A DNA stretch of 59,676 nucleotides, from NCBI GenBank assembly GCA_937899645.1, contig CALCCD010000023.1, forward strand, positions 1 through 59,676. The letters run 5' to 3'. Positions 33,730-42,579 of this stretch are shown here, piece by piece (within the stretch, counting starts at the first letter, position 1; each line of letters starts with the position of its first letter). Source of the DNA: an uncultured cyanobacterium. Lineage in GTDB: Bacteria > Cyanobacteriota > Cyanobacteriia > Cyanobacteriales > Geitlerinemataceae. The notes beneath the pieces were generated by a model that saw only the letters and a list, made by a program, of their open reading frames with translations, was not told where the DNA came from and searched no databases. The position numbers and the translations under genes are program-made.

Positions 33730-34463
33730 GCTTCGGACGTGCCCGCTTCGGACGTGCCCGTTTCGGTTTCGCTCTCGATTTCGTCCTCGCCGATCGCAAA
33801 GCGATCGGTGTAGGCGTCGGGATTTTTTAGATAGTCGAACACGCTCTTATCCCCGATATCGTCCGCCAGATTTTGCGTCAGCTTGCGACTGGCGAACATC
33901 AGCAGCAGCACCGCCCAAATGCCCAGCAGCAGCTTCTCCATCGGCACGGAGAAAATGCCGACCATATGCCCGACGATCGCGATCGGCATCAGCGGCGTTA
34001 GAAACTTCGTCTCGGCGCGATCGAAGCAAAACCCTTCCTTAAATGCAATCCCCGTTAGCGCCGCAAATAAGCAGCCCACCGTCCAGAGATGCTCGGGGCG
34101 CGCGTAGATTTCGGCCACTAGCGGCGTCGCGGTCTGGGTTGTCAGGTCGAGCGAGGCCAAAAAGCCGATCAGCCAAAAAAGCTGGAGCAGTCGATGCAGC
34201 GGCCGCAGGTAAATATGAATCGTCAGCAGACTGACGCCGATGCCAACACCGAACGCAATCCAAAGCGGCGTCAGCCAGCCCAGCACCGCAGGCGTCGCCC
34301 CGATCGCCAGCACCAGCCCTGCCCCGATCGCGAAACTCAGCGCCGCGACGACCAGCCCCGCCCGGTACAGCCGCACTTCCAGGCGATCGCGCGGCGTAAT
34401 CGTATATTCCCCAAACTGTCCGAACAGAATCGGCGTATCGAGCGTAGGTTCGAGTTCGGTCAT
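33726..34463 (-). CDS. DUF2301 integral membrane protein
   Basis: The 245-residue protein has about six hydrophobic helices between residues 30 and 200, including VVAALSFAIGAGLVLAIGA and LGIWAVLLLMFASRKL. The start with ILFGQFGEYTITPRDRLEVRLYRAGL is typical of the cyanobacterial DUF2301 family. The cytosolic tail is acidic and ends in two GTSEA units encoded by an exact 15-base duplication. The gene precedes dprA with a 4-base overlap. The function is unknown; operon sharing with dprA suggests, but does not show, a link with DNA uptake. Confidence 0.82.
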   Translation of the reverse strand: MTELEPTLDTPILFGQFGEYTITPRDRLEVRLYRAGLVVAALSFAIGAGLVLAIGATPAVLGWLTPLWIAFGVGIGVSLLTIHIYLRPLHRLLQLFWLIGFLASLDLTTQTATPLVAEIYARPEHLWTVGCLFAALTGIAFKEGFCFDRAETKFLTPLMPIAIVGHMVGIFSVPMEKLLLGIWAVLLLMFASRKLTQNLADDIGDKSVFDYLKNPDAYTDRFAIGEDEIESETETGTSEAGTSEA

Positions 34464-34500
34464 GATTGCTGCAATTAAACGCTAAACCGCCAAATCAAGA

Positions 34501-34552
34501 ATCGTTCCCACGCTCCGCGTGGACAACGCAATCCTCAGACGCTCTGCGTCGT
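34501..34552. repeat. Second copy of the hairpin repeat family
   Basis: ATCGTTCCCACGCTCCGCGTGG and GACGCTCTGCGTC reproduce building blocks of the 331-438 repeat. The copy is shorter and degenerate (GTGGACAACG in place of GTGGGAATG). It lies between the DUF2301 gene and the 3' end of trmH. Confidence 0.75.
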
Positions 34553-34575
34553 AAGGATATTTGAGACCACAGAGG

Positions 34576-35373
34576 CTACGGCAACCGCCGCTGGCGACCG
34601 TCCGGCAGCTCCAGCGACAGCCCTCGCGCCCAACGCCGATCGAACTCCGCTTCTAGCGCCTCGCTCGCATCGATCGTCTGCCGCAGCCAGTCGCGCTCGA
34701 TCGTCAGCCGCTCGCGATCGCGCAGTTGCCAGTCGATCTCGCTAGCGCGCAGCCGCTGCGTCACGTCGTACAAACACACCGCCACGCTCACCGACAGATT
34801 GAAACTCTCGCTAAAGCCACACATCGGTATTTTGACACGGCGATCGACCCGCGCCAGCGCCTCGTCCGACAGGCCCAGTAGCTCCGTGCCGAACAGCAGC
34901 GCCACCGGACGATCGAGCGGCAAATCGCGCAGCTCTAGATCGGTATGGGGCGTGGTGGCCGCAACCGCGTAGCCCCGAGCTTTAAGGCGGTCGATGCAGG
35001 CGATCGTATTGTCGTGGGTGCAGGCCGCGAGGCGCTCCTCTACCCGCAGATCGGCCTCGATCGGCACGTCGTTATGGCGATGCAGCGTCAGCCAGCGGTC
35101 AGCTCCGATCGTCACCTCGTGATTCGGATCGAACTCGGCCTTATTTTCGATAACGTGCACGTCCTGAATTCCAAACGCATCGCAGTTTCGCAGCACGGCG
35201 CTGGCGTTATGGGGCTTGTGAACGTCTTCAAGGGCGACGACCACGTGGCGCGTGCGCTGCTCCACGTTTGCAGAAATCTTGGCAGCGCGATCGTCGGTGA
35301 CAAACTGGCGCAAGTACGGAACTAAGGCAGCGAGGCGCTCGAGATCGTCGGGCGAAAAAGAGTCGGCGGACAC
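34576..35373 (-). CDS. trmH: tRNA (guanosine-18-2'-O)-methyltransferase
   Basis: TrmH methylates the ribose of G18 in the tRNA D-loop using S-adenosylmethionine. It is a SPOUT (trefoil-knot) enzyme. The three family motifs are present: HNASAVLRNCDAFG (near 55), LLFGTELLGLSDEAL (near 165) and IPMCGFSESFNLSVSVAV (near 190). The 265-residue length and the C-terminal basic extension match TrmH better than TrmL or RlmB. Translation begins at GTG 35373. The divergent psb32 gene starts 192 bases away. Confidence 0.92.
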   Translation of the reverse strand: MSADSFSPDDLERLAALVPYLRQFVTDDRAAKISANVEQRTRHVVVALEDVHKPHNASAVLRNCDAFGIQDVHVIENKAEFDPNHEVTIGADRWLTLHRHNDVPIEADLRVEERLAACTHDNTIACIDRLKARGYAVAATTPHTDLELRDLPLDRPVALLFGTELLGLSDEALARVDRRVKIPMCGFSESFNLSVSVAVCLYDVTQRLRASEIDWQLRDRERLTIERDWLRQTIDASEALEAEFDRRWARGLSLELPDGRQRRLP

Positions 35374-35454
35374 GGAAATAGCGCGTCTGAGGCGCGTCGA
35401 AGCAGAACGGTAGACACCGCAGCGGGCGGATTTCCCAGGTTATCAAGAGAGCGA

Positions 35455-35460
35455 TATAAT
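35455..35460 (+). promoter_or_regulatory. Possible -10 element of psb32
   Basis: A consensus TATAAT lies 105 bases upstream of ATG 35566 in an otherwise GC-rich divergent spacer. The matching -35 position (TTTCCC, 18-base spacing) is poor. Confidence 0.4.
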
Positions 35461-35565
35461 TGTTGCCGCACGTTTGGATTAGATATGCCAATACGTCGCG
35501 ATCGCGTGAGTTTCGACGCCGCAAGCTGCGATCGCACGACCCGTTCCTAGACCTTCTCGACAGCC

Positions 35566-36279
35566 ATGATTTCGCGCTTTACATCCCTTCGATCGCAGCT
35601 CGCCACCGCTCTGTTTGCCGCCGTCTTCGCGCTCGCCGCGATCGCCCTGCCCGTCAGCCCCGCCCTCGCCACCGGCATTTACGATCTGCCTTTCGTCAGC
35701 GCCGGAGACGACACCTGGACGATCGACGACGCCGACGTCCTCAGCCGCATCACCGAAAACAACCTCGCCGCCACCTCGAAAGAACTCCGCGACGAAACCG
35801 GCGTCGAGTTGCGCTACGTGGCCATCCGCCGCCTGGACTACGGCGAGACGATCGACAGCTTTGCCGACGGCCTGTTCGCCGCCTGGTTCTCCACGCCGGA
35901 AGCCAGCGCCAACCAAGTGCTCGTCGCCCTCGATGTCGTCACCAACAACGCCGCCGTACGCAAAGGCGAAGCCGTCGGCGAACTGCTCAGCACCGAAATC
36001 GCCGATAGCGTCGCCGAGACGACGATGGTGGCTCCGTTAATCGATGGCAATAAGTACAACCAAGCCTTTGGCGATGTCAGAGATCGTCTCATCGCCGTCA
36101 TCTCCGGCCAAGAAGACCCCGGCGCGGTCAGCCTGGTCGCCGACATCGACATCGAAGGCAGCTTCGCCACCGCCGAAGAAACCGAAGCTTCGCGCAGCGA
36201 CACGACCACCCTCGTGATCGTCCTGCTCGTACTGGCGACGGTGATCCCGATGGCCACCTACTACGTGCTTTACCTGTAG
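35566..36279 (+). CDS. psb32: TPM-domain protein, photosystem II repair factor Psb32-like
   Basis: The protein has 237 residues. An Ala-rich signal peptide ends near residue 36 (ALATGIYDLP). A TPM domain at about 40-190 has the typical DDADVLSRITENNL start and ELRDETGVELRYVAIRRLDYGE strand. A C-terminal membrane helix (LVIVLLVLATVIPMATYYVL) follows, leaving almost no tail. This is the layout of cyanobacterial Psb32, a lumenal protein that protects photosystem II and speeds its repair after photodamage. It is followed by a strong terminator. Confidence 0.87.
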   Translation: MISRFTSLRSQLATALFAAVFALAAIALPVSPALATGIYDLPFVSAGDDTWTIDDADVLSRITENNLAATSKELRDETGVELRYVAIRRLDYGETIDSFADGLFAAWFSTPEASANQVLVALDVVTNNAAVRKGEAVGELLSTEIADSVAETTMVAPLIDGNKYNQAFGDVRDRLIAVISGQEDPGAVSLVADIDIEGSFATAEETEASRSDTTTLVIVLLVLATVIPMATYYVLYL

Positions 36280-36345
36280 AACTCTCGCGAGTTACCGGGC
36301 GAACCGCGCCCCACGCGGCAAGCAGACTAACAATCCGAAAACATC

Positions 36346-36387
36346 GAAAGCCGTCGGTTTCTCTCACAGGAAGCCGACGGCTTTTTT
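36346..36387 (+). terminator. Rho-independent terminator after psb32
   Basis: AAGCCGTCGGTTTC (36348-36361) pairs with GAAGCCGACGGCTT (36370-36383) with one G-T wobble. The loop is TCTCACAG, and a run of Ts follows. Confidence 0.92.
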
Positions 36388-36542
36388 CATGCTTCAGGTT
36401 AAAAACAACACTGGCACAAGAAACGTAAAAAACGCTACATCTATCGCAAGTTTACTCTGATTTACGCTATGAGTAGCGGACTTTGTGTTGTAAACCGCGA
36501 TTTTGCAACTAGACTGGTAACGCAATCTAGACATGTCGGTCT

Positions 36543-38828
36543 ATGCAGTCAACTCTTGCGGCAACGTCAGTCCCCAATGCCTCCGCGATCGCGACCGCGA
36601 CGGCGATCGAGGTCATCCGACGCGACGGGACGATCGCCCCCCTCGACGTTACGAAGATTCGCAAAGTCGTGAACTGGGCGTGCGACAGGCTCGACGCCAA
36701 CGCGATCGAACTCGAAGCCGGGCTGACCACCCGCCTGCGATCGGGCGTCACCACGCGCGAGATTCAAGACAACCTAATCGACTGCGCCCTGGGGATGTGC
36801 AGCCCCTCCGAGCCGGACTGGCGCTACGTAGCCGGTCGCCTGCATATCTGGAGCCTCTGGAAAGACACCCTCGTCCGTCGCGGCTACCAGTACGGCGACT
36901 ACGCCCGCACGGTACGCGAGAAGCTGGCCGCCGGAGAGTACGACGCGCGCATGACGGCCTACTCACCCACGGAGCTGAAAACCGCCGGAAGCTGGATCGT
37001 CCCCGCCTGGGACATGGACTACGACTACGCCGGGGCGGTGCTGCTCACCAAGCGCTACCTGCTCGACGACGAGCTACCCCAGGAGGCGCTACTGACCTGC
37101 GCGCTGCTGCTCGCCACGCCGGAAGCCCCAGAAGATCGCCTGCCCTGGGCGCGGCGGTTCTACGAGGCGATCGCCCAGCGCAAGCTTTCGCTGGCGACGC
37201 CGATCCTGGCCAACCTGCGCGTCCCCGGCGGCTCGCTCTCGTCGTGCTTTATCACCAGCATGGACGACGACCTGGAGAGTATCTTCGGCACGATCTCCGA
37301 CACCGCCCGCATCTCGAAAAACGGCGGTGGCGTTGGCGTTAACGTCAGTCGCATTCGCGCCACGGGTAGCTGGGTGATGGGCAAGGCCAATGCTTCGGGC
37401 GGCACGATCCCTTGGACGAAGCTGCTCAACGACACCGCGATCGCCGTCAATCAGGGCGGACGCCGCGCCGGAGCCGTCACCGTCAGCCTCGACGTTTGGC
37501 ATCTGGACGTGCCGGAATTCCTGGAGTGCCAGACCGAAAACGGCGACCAGCGCCGCAAAGCGTACGACATCTTCCCGCAGCTCGTCGTCACCGACGAATT
37601 TATGCGCCGCGTCGAGCGCGCCGAGACGTGGACGCTCGTCGATCCCTACGAAGTCCGCACGAAGCTGGGCATCGAGCTAGCCGAACTCTGGGGCGACAAA
37701 TTCGAGGTCGCCTACGCCGAAATCGAGTCCCACCTCGGCGACACCATCCAGCTCTACAAAAAAATAGACGCGCGCGATCTGTTCAAAGAAATCATGAAAT
37801 CCCAGGTGGAAACCGGGATGCCCTACCTTTGGTTCAAGGACACTGCCAACCGCACCAACCCCAACCAGCACGAAGGCTACATCCCTGGCGGCAACCTCTG
37901 CCAGGAGTCCTGGTCGAATGTTAAGCCCGGTGAAGAGGCACACGTCTGCAATTTGACATCGCTCAACCTCGCGAATATCGATGAGTCCGAGCTAGGCGAT
38001 GCCTGCGAACTTTCGGTGCGCTTGCTCGACAATACGATCGAACTGACCGAAACGCCTTTCCAAGCCAGCACCACCCACAACGCCAAATACCGCACGATCG
38101 GCGTCGGTGCGATGGGCCTTGCCGACTGGCTCGCCAAGCGCCGCCTGACCTATAAAGACCTCGATCGTATCGATACGCTCTTCGAGGACATCGGCTACCA
38201 CTGCACCCGCACTTCGATGGAGCTCGCCAAAACGCGCGGTGCGTATCCGGCCTTTGAAGGCAGCGAGTGGAGCAAGGGCCACTTGATCGGCGCGAAGCCG
38301 CTGAGCTGGTACGCCGAGAACCTCGAGGCCGATCGCCTCGATCGCTGGGCGCAGCTCTCGCGCGATATCCAGCAGTTCGGCATTCGCAACTCCCACATCA
38401 CCGCGATCGCGCCGAACACCTCGTCATCGCTCGTCCAGGGCTGCACCGCCAGCATTTTGCCCACCTACAGCCGCTTCTTTTACGACAAGTGGGCGAAGGG
38501 AACCGTACCGATCGCGCCGCCGTTTATTAAAGACTGCTTCTGGTTCTACCACGAGAACAAATCGATCGAGCAGACGCAAATCGTCAAGGCCGTCGCGACG
38601 ATGCAAAAGTGGATCGATACCGGCATCTCGATGGAGCTAATCTTCAATCTCAACGCGGGCGTTTATTTCCCCAACGAACCGGAGCGATCGCTGAAAGCGA
38701 AGGATATTTTCGAGACGCTCGTTTTGGCCTGGAAGCAGGGCTGTAAAGCGATTTACTACATTCGCACCGTCCAGCGCGACGACTTTAAAGAAGGCGCGGG
38801 CGAGGGCTGCGTTTCCTGCGCGAATTAG
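36543..38828 (+). CDS. nrdA: Ribonucleoside-diphosphate reductase, alpha subunit (class I)
   Basis: The catalytic subunit reduces ribonucleotides to deoxyribonucleotides, using a radical from the beta subunit at 39026. An ATP-cone domain (about 20-110; VIRRDGTIAPLDVTKIRKVV) precedes the barrel. Active-site elements are present: Cys in PGGSLSSCFIT near 233, NLCQE with the catalytic Asn-Cys-Glu near 452, and VCNLTSLNLAN with the partner Cys. The adjacent tyrosines are in KAIYYIRTVQ, and the C-terminal GCVSCAN provides the shuttle cysteine pair. The 761 residues are full length. nrdB lies 197 bases downstream on the same strand. Confidence 0.96.
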   Translation: MQSTLAATSVPNASAIATATAIEVIRRDGTIAPLDVTKIRKVVNWACDRLDANAIELEAGLTTRLRSGVTTREIQDNLIDCALGMCSPSEPDWRYVAGRLHIWSLWKDTLVRRGYQYGDYARTVREKLAAGEYDARMTAYSPTELKTAGSWIVPAWDMDYDYAGAVLLTKRYLLDDELPQEALLTCALLLATPEAPEDRLPWARRFYEAIAQRKLSLATPILANLRVPGGSLSSCFITSMDDDLESIFGTISDTARISKNGGGVGVNVSRIRATGSWVMGKANASGGTIPWTKLLNDTAIAVNQGGRRAGAVTVSLDVWHLDVPEFLECQTENGDQRRKAYDIFPQLVVTDEFMRRVERAETWTLVDPYEVRTKLGIELAELWGDKFEVAYAEIESHLGDTIQLYKKIDARDLFKEIMKSQVETGMPYLWFKDTANRTNPNQHEGYIPGGNLCQESWSNVKPGEEAHVCNLTSLNLANIDESELGDACELSVRLLDNTIELTETPFQASTTHNAKYRTIGVGAMGLADWLAKRRLTYKDLDRIDTLFEDIGYHCTRTSMELAKTRGAYPAFEGSEWSKGHLIGAKPLSWYAENLEADRLDRWAQLSRDIQQFGIRNSHITAIAPNTSSSLVQGCTASILPTYSRFFYDKWAKGTVPIAPPFIKDCFWFYHENKSIEQTQIVKAVATMQKWIDTGISMELIFNLNAGVYFPNEPERSLKAKDIFETLVLAWKQGCKAIYYIRTVQRDDFKEGAGEGCVSCAN

Positions 38829-38846
38829 GCGGCTTTCGTGACTTAG

Positions 38847-38889
38847 AAACGCTTGTGCTCGCTCGGCAGACGGCAGATCGCAAGCGTTT
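38847..38889 (+). other. Stem-loop between nrdA and nrdB
   Basis: AAACGCTTG (38847-38855) is complementary to CAAGCGTTT (38881-38889) across a 25-base loop. It begins 19 bases after the nrdA stop. It may attenuate transcription or protect the upstream mRNA, which would set the NrdA:NrdB ratio; this is inference. Confidence 0.4.
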
Positions 38890-39025
38890 TCAAGCCCCGC
38901 TCCCCGAACTTTCAAAACATCGCGATCGCGGTGAAAGCAGCAACACTCGATCGCGATTGGTACTTTCAGTAAACGAGACGTCCGAGTAAACCCACGAGTA
39001 AATCCAAGCAACCCTCAGGTAAAAG

Positions 39026-40093
39026 ATGGTTTATACACCGATTAAGCGCCCGTCGAAAATGCCGGTCAATCCGATTTTTAATCCGGATGGCAATGACGAT
39101 ACTCTGAACCGGACAATTTGGTTTGGCGAAACGACAAACCTCATGCAGCTCAATGACGTTCGCTACTCTTGGGCGGTGGGTTTGTACAAACAGATGAGAG
39201 AGAACTTCTGGATTCCAGAAAAATTAGACATCACCCAAGACGTTACGGACTATGGAAATCTAACGCCCGATGAGCGCCGCGCGTTTGACGGGATTTTGAG
39301 CTATCTAACGTTCCTCGACTCCGTCCAAACTTGCAATATTCCCCACCTGAAAAGCAGCGTCACCGCACCGGAAGTATCGCTGTGCATGTCCGAGCAAATC
39401 AGCCAGGAGGGCATGCACAATCAGTCGTATCAATACATGATCGAAACGATCGTGCCGTCAGAACGCCGCTCGAACGTTTACGAGTTTTGGCGCACCGATA
39501 AAGTGCTACGCGATCGCTGTAAGTTTATCGCCAGCTTGTACCAAGACTATATCGACAATCCGACCTCGGAAAACTACTTTACGGCGCTGGTGGCAGACTA
39601 CTTGCTAGAAGGCATGTACTTCTACAACGGGTTTATCTTTTTCTACAACTTAGCGTCGCGGATGCTGATGCCGGGAAGTGCGGATATCTTTAAGATGATC
39701 AACCGCGACGAACTCAGCCACGTGCGGCTTTACCAAAAGCTAATTCCCGAGGCGATGCGGACGTTTACCCACTCGAAGGATCGCGTCTACGAAATGTTCG
39801 ACATGGCAGTGCAGCACGAGTGTAAGTGGACGAACCATATTGTCGGTGACAATATTCTCGGCATCACGGAAGGCAGCACCGAGCACTATACGAAGTACAT
39901 GGCCAATATGCGCCTGCGGGCGATCGGCCTCGATCCGCTCTACGAAGGAGATATTTACAAAAAAAGCCCCTACGCCCACCTCGAACGTTTTTCGGATACG
40001 AAGTCGGCGGGCCATACGAAGGCGAACTTCTTCGAGGCTCAGGTGACGAGCTACATGATGTCGTCGGGGGTTGGTGGCTGGGACGAGTTTTAG
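39026..40093 (+). CDS. nrdB: Ribonucleoside-diphosphate reductase, beta subunit (class I)
   Basis: The small subunit houses the metal centre and radical. Of the 355 residues, the iron-ligand helices are visible: LTFLDSVQ (Asp), EQISQEGMHNQSYQYMIE (Glu and His, with the Tyr four residues after the His in the radical position), LLEGMYFYNGF (Glu), and NRDELSHVRLY (Glu and His). The presence of that Tyr argues for a tyrosyl-radical enzyme and against class Ic. ATG 39026 is 197 bases after nrdA, a wide gap for an operon. A separate promoter is possible. Confidence 0.95.
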   Translation: MVYTPIKRPSKMPVNPIFNPDGNDDTLNRTIWFGETTNLMQLNDVRYSWAVGLYKQMRENFWIPEKLDITQDVTDYGNLTPDERRAFDGILSYLTFLDSVQTCNIPHLKSSVTAPEVSLCMSEQISQEGMHNQSYQYMIETIVPSERRSNVYEFWRTDKVLRDRCKFIASLYQDYIDNPTSENYFTALVADYLLEGMYFYNGFIFFYNLASRMLMPGSADIFKMINRDELSHVRLYQKLIPEAMRTFTHSKDRVYEMFDMAVQHECKWTNHIVGDNILGITEGSTEHYTKYMANMRLRAIGLDPLYEGDIYKKSPYAHLERFSDTKSAGHTKANFFEAQVTSYMMSSGVGGWDEF

Positions 40094-40261
40094 CCGCGCG
40101 ATCGTCGCTAAAAGCATCTCGAAATCGCGCCCGGCAACGATTAAAAAACAGCCCAAAGACAACTCAAGAACAAGCGCGCTCGCGGAGCAAAAACTCTCGG
40201 GCGGGTTTGTTTGTGTACTTTTTGTGCGGTGACAAACTTGAAGTCGGGCGGGCCTGACGCG

Positions 40262-41341
40262 CTACACCACCGAGGGCACTTTCTCGACGAGCCGATCGCC
40301 CTGGAACGGATGAATATTACTCGCCGACAGGCACACCCGCGCGCCGATCGGCAGCGCCGAGGCAGGCGGCGTACGCGCGTGGATCTTTTGGCCGGAGGGC
40401 GTTTCGATGCGGTAGCGGTGGCTGTGGCCGAGGAATTGCCGGTCGAGGATCGTGGCGCGGCCCGCATCGTCGGCGCGCATCGTCAAGTCTTCTTCACGAA
40501 TGGCCAGCTCGTAGGTTTCGCCCTCGCGCGCGCCGCCGTCCGTTGCAGCAAACGTGCCAACTTCGGTTTCCCAGCCGGAATGGCCCCAGCGCGCGCTTAG
40601 GAAGTTCGCCTGACTGACGAACTCGGCCACAAAGCGCGATCGCGGCTGACAGTAAATTTCTTCGGGCGTGCCGAGCTGTTCGAGCTGGCCTTGACGCATC
40701 ACGCCGATGTAGTCGGAGATCGTCATCGCCTCTTCGCGATCGTGGGTGACGAACACCGCCGTCGTGCCCGTTTCCCGCAGGACTTGGCGGATTTCGTAGC
40801 GCAAGTATTGGCGCACCTGTACGTCCAGGTTGCTGAGGGGCTCGTCGAGCAAAATCAGGTCGGGATTCGGGGCCAGGGCGCGGGCCAGAGCAACGCGCTG
40901 GCGCTGCCCGCCGGAAAGCTGGTGGGGGTAGCGCTTTTCGAGGCCGCTGAGGGCGACGAGTTCTAGCACTTCACCGATGCGCTGCTTCAGGGCTCGATCG
41001 CGCAGACCGGCCTGTTTGAGCCCGAAGCCGACGTTGCGCTCGACGCTCATATGCGGAAAGAGCGCGAACTCCTGGAACACCATTCCGAGGTGGCGGTGCT
41101 CGGGAGGGACGTGGGAGCCTTCGCCGGAGACGACGCGACCGGCCAGCGATATCGTGCCGCTATGGGGCTTCTCAAACCCGGCGATCAGCCGCAGCAGGGT
41201 GGTTTTGCCGCAACCCGACGGGCCGAGCAGCGATAGCGTAGAGCCCCGCGTCAGCGAAAGGTCGATCGAGTCCAGTGCCGGAACTGCGGCACTGCCAAAA
41301 TATTTCGTGACTCGAGCGAGCCGGAGAATCTCATCGCTCAT
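40262..41341 (-). CDS. ABC transporter ATP-binding protein, FbpC/FutC-like
   Basis: The 359-residue ATPase begins at ATG 41341. It has Walker A GPSGCGKTT (near 41), a Q-loop in MVFQEFALFPHMSV, signature LSGGQRQRVALARAL (near 140), Walker B LILLDEPLSNLD and the H-loop VTHDREEAM. A C-terminal TOBE-like domain of about 110 residues (REEDLTMR, GHSHRYRIETPSG) matches Fe3+/spermidine/sulfate-type ATPases, and the NVGFGLKQAGL region is closest to FbpC. No cognate permease or binding protein is next to it. It converges with nrdB and diverges from minD. Confidence 0.87.
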   Translation of the reverse strand: MSDEILRLARVTKYFGSAAVPALDSIDLSLTRGSTLSLLGPSGCGKTTLLRLIAGFEKPHSGTISLAGRVVSGEGSHVPPEHRHLGMVFQEFALFPHMSVERNVGFGLKQAGLRDRALKQRIGEVLELVALSGLEKRYPHQLSGGQRQRVALARALAPNPDLILLDEPLSNLDVQVRQYLRYEIRQVLRETGTTAVFVTHDREEAMTISDYIGVMRQGQLEQLGTPEEIYCQPRSRFVAEFVSQANFLSARWGHSGWETEVGTFAATDGGAREGETYELAIREEDLTMRADDAGRATILDRQFLGHSHRYRIETPSGQKIHARTPPASALPIGARVCLSASNIHPFQGDRLVEKVPSVV

Positions 41342-41706
41342 GTTGGGCGGAACGTTCCAGTGGCTGGGGCAGGCAAATTTCCATCTCAATCTATAGGCAT
41401 TTGCAATAGGATGACAAGCTTTTCCCGATAGGTTAGACATGGCCGGTATTGTGTCTTCTGGATGCCCGCCAGATGCTCGCGATCGCTCCAGGCCGCTCCG
41501 CCAACCGGCAGGATTGCGCGCCCGCCCCGCCAGAGACCGACCGCAAATCCGCTGTGGTACATTGGATCGGCAAATTTGAATCGGTCGAATCGGTAAATTT
41601 CGCTCGCTGCGAGTTTGCCCACAGGATTTGCAACTGCGCCCGGTATTTTTGTCGCCGCCCTCAGAGGACAGCGCCTACCCACTGCACTATCGCGTTTTGC
41701 AAGTTA

Positions 41707-42513
41707 ATGAGCCGCATTATTGTCGTTACGTCCGGAAAAGGTGGAGTCGGTAAAACGACCACGACGGCGAACCTGGGGATGGCGCTCGCCAAGCGGGGCA
41801 ACAAGGTCATTTTGATCGATGCTGACTTCGGGCTACGCAACCTCGATTTGCTGCTGGGGCTGGAGAATCGCATCGTCTATACCGCTGTGGAGGTGCTAGC
41901 CGGTGAGTGCCGCCTCGACCAGGCGATCGTCCGCGACAAGCGCCAAAACACCCTGGCGCTGATGCCCGCCGCCCAGCACCGCCTCAAGGACGCGATTAAG
42001 CCCCGCCAGATGCGCCAGCTCGTCCTGGCGCTCGCCAAGAAATTTGACTACGTGGTCGTAGATTGTCCGGCGGGCATCGAGCAGGGTTTTCAAAACGCGA
42101 TCGCGGCGGCCAAGGAAGCCGTCATTGTGACAACGCCGGAAATCGCCGCCGTTCGCGACGCCGATCGCGTGGTCGGCCTTCTCGAAGCCAGCGGCGTGCG
42201 TTCGATCCAGCTAATCGTCAACCGCCTGCGATCGCATATGGTCGCCGCCAACGACATGATGTCCGTCGAGGACGTGCAGGAGCTGCTGGCCGTTCCGCTG
42301 GTGGGCATCGTCCCCGACGACGAACAGGTGATCGTCTCCACCAACCGAGGCGAACCACTGGTGCTCGACGAAGAGCTATCGCTGGCCGGTCGAGCCTTCG
42401 ACAATATCGCCCGCCGCCTCGAGGGTGAGTCGGTGGAGTTTATCGACCTGTCGCCGCCAGAGGAGACTTGGCTGACTCGTCTCAAAAATTTCTTGACCCA
42501 GCGTATCTTTTAG
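41707..42513 (+). CDS. minD: Septum site-determining ATPase MinD
   Basis: MinD is a membrane-cycling ATPase that positions the division site with MinC and MinE. The 268-residue protein has the deviant Walker A SGKGGVGKTTTTANLG, the switch regions LIDADFGLRNLDLLLG and VVDCPAGIEQGFQNAI, and a C-terminal amphipathic helix (WLTRLKNFLTQRIF) that binds membrane. ATG 41707 is chosen because the MSRIIVVTSGKGG start is conserved; the long upstream frame is not. minE follows after 66 bases. minC, usually upstream in cyanobacteria, is absent here. Confidence 0.96.
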   Translation: MSRIIVVTSGKGGVGKTTTTANLGMALAKRGNKVILIDADFGLRNLDLLLGLENRIVYTAVEVLAGECRLDQAIVRDKRQNTLALMPAAQHRLKDAIKPRQMRQLVLALAKKFDYVVVDCPAGIEQGFQNAIAAAKEAVIVTTPEIAAVRDADRVVGLLEASGVRSIQLIVNRLRSHMVAANDMMSVEDVQELLAVPLVGIVPDDEQVIVSTNRGEPLVLDEELSLAGRAFDNIARRLEGESVEFIDLSPPEETWLTRLKNFLTQRIF

Positions 42514-42579
42514 CGCCAGCGCGCAGCTCCCCCGATCTCGCCCGAATCGCCGCTTCCGACCGTTCGCCCTCAGCCTGTT

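Noticed and set aside
36495-36535. CTAGA...TCTAG inverted pair upstream of nrdA as an NrdR box
   Set aside because: The spacing and sequence do not fit the NrdR consensus, and such 5-base pairs are common by chance.
41449-41706. 86-codon extension upstream of minD
   Set aside because: MinD homology starts exactly at MSRIIVVTSGKGG, and the extension is antisense to the ABC-ATPase leader region.
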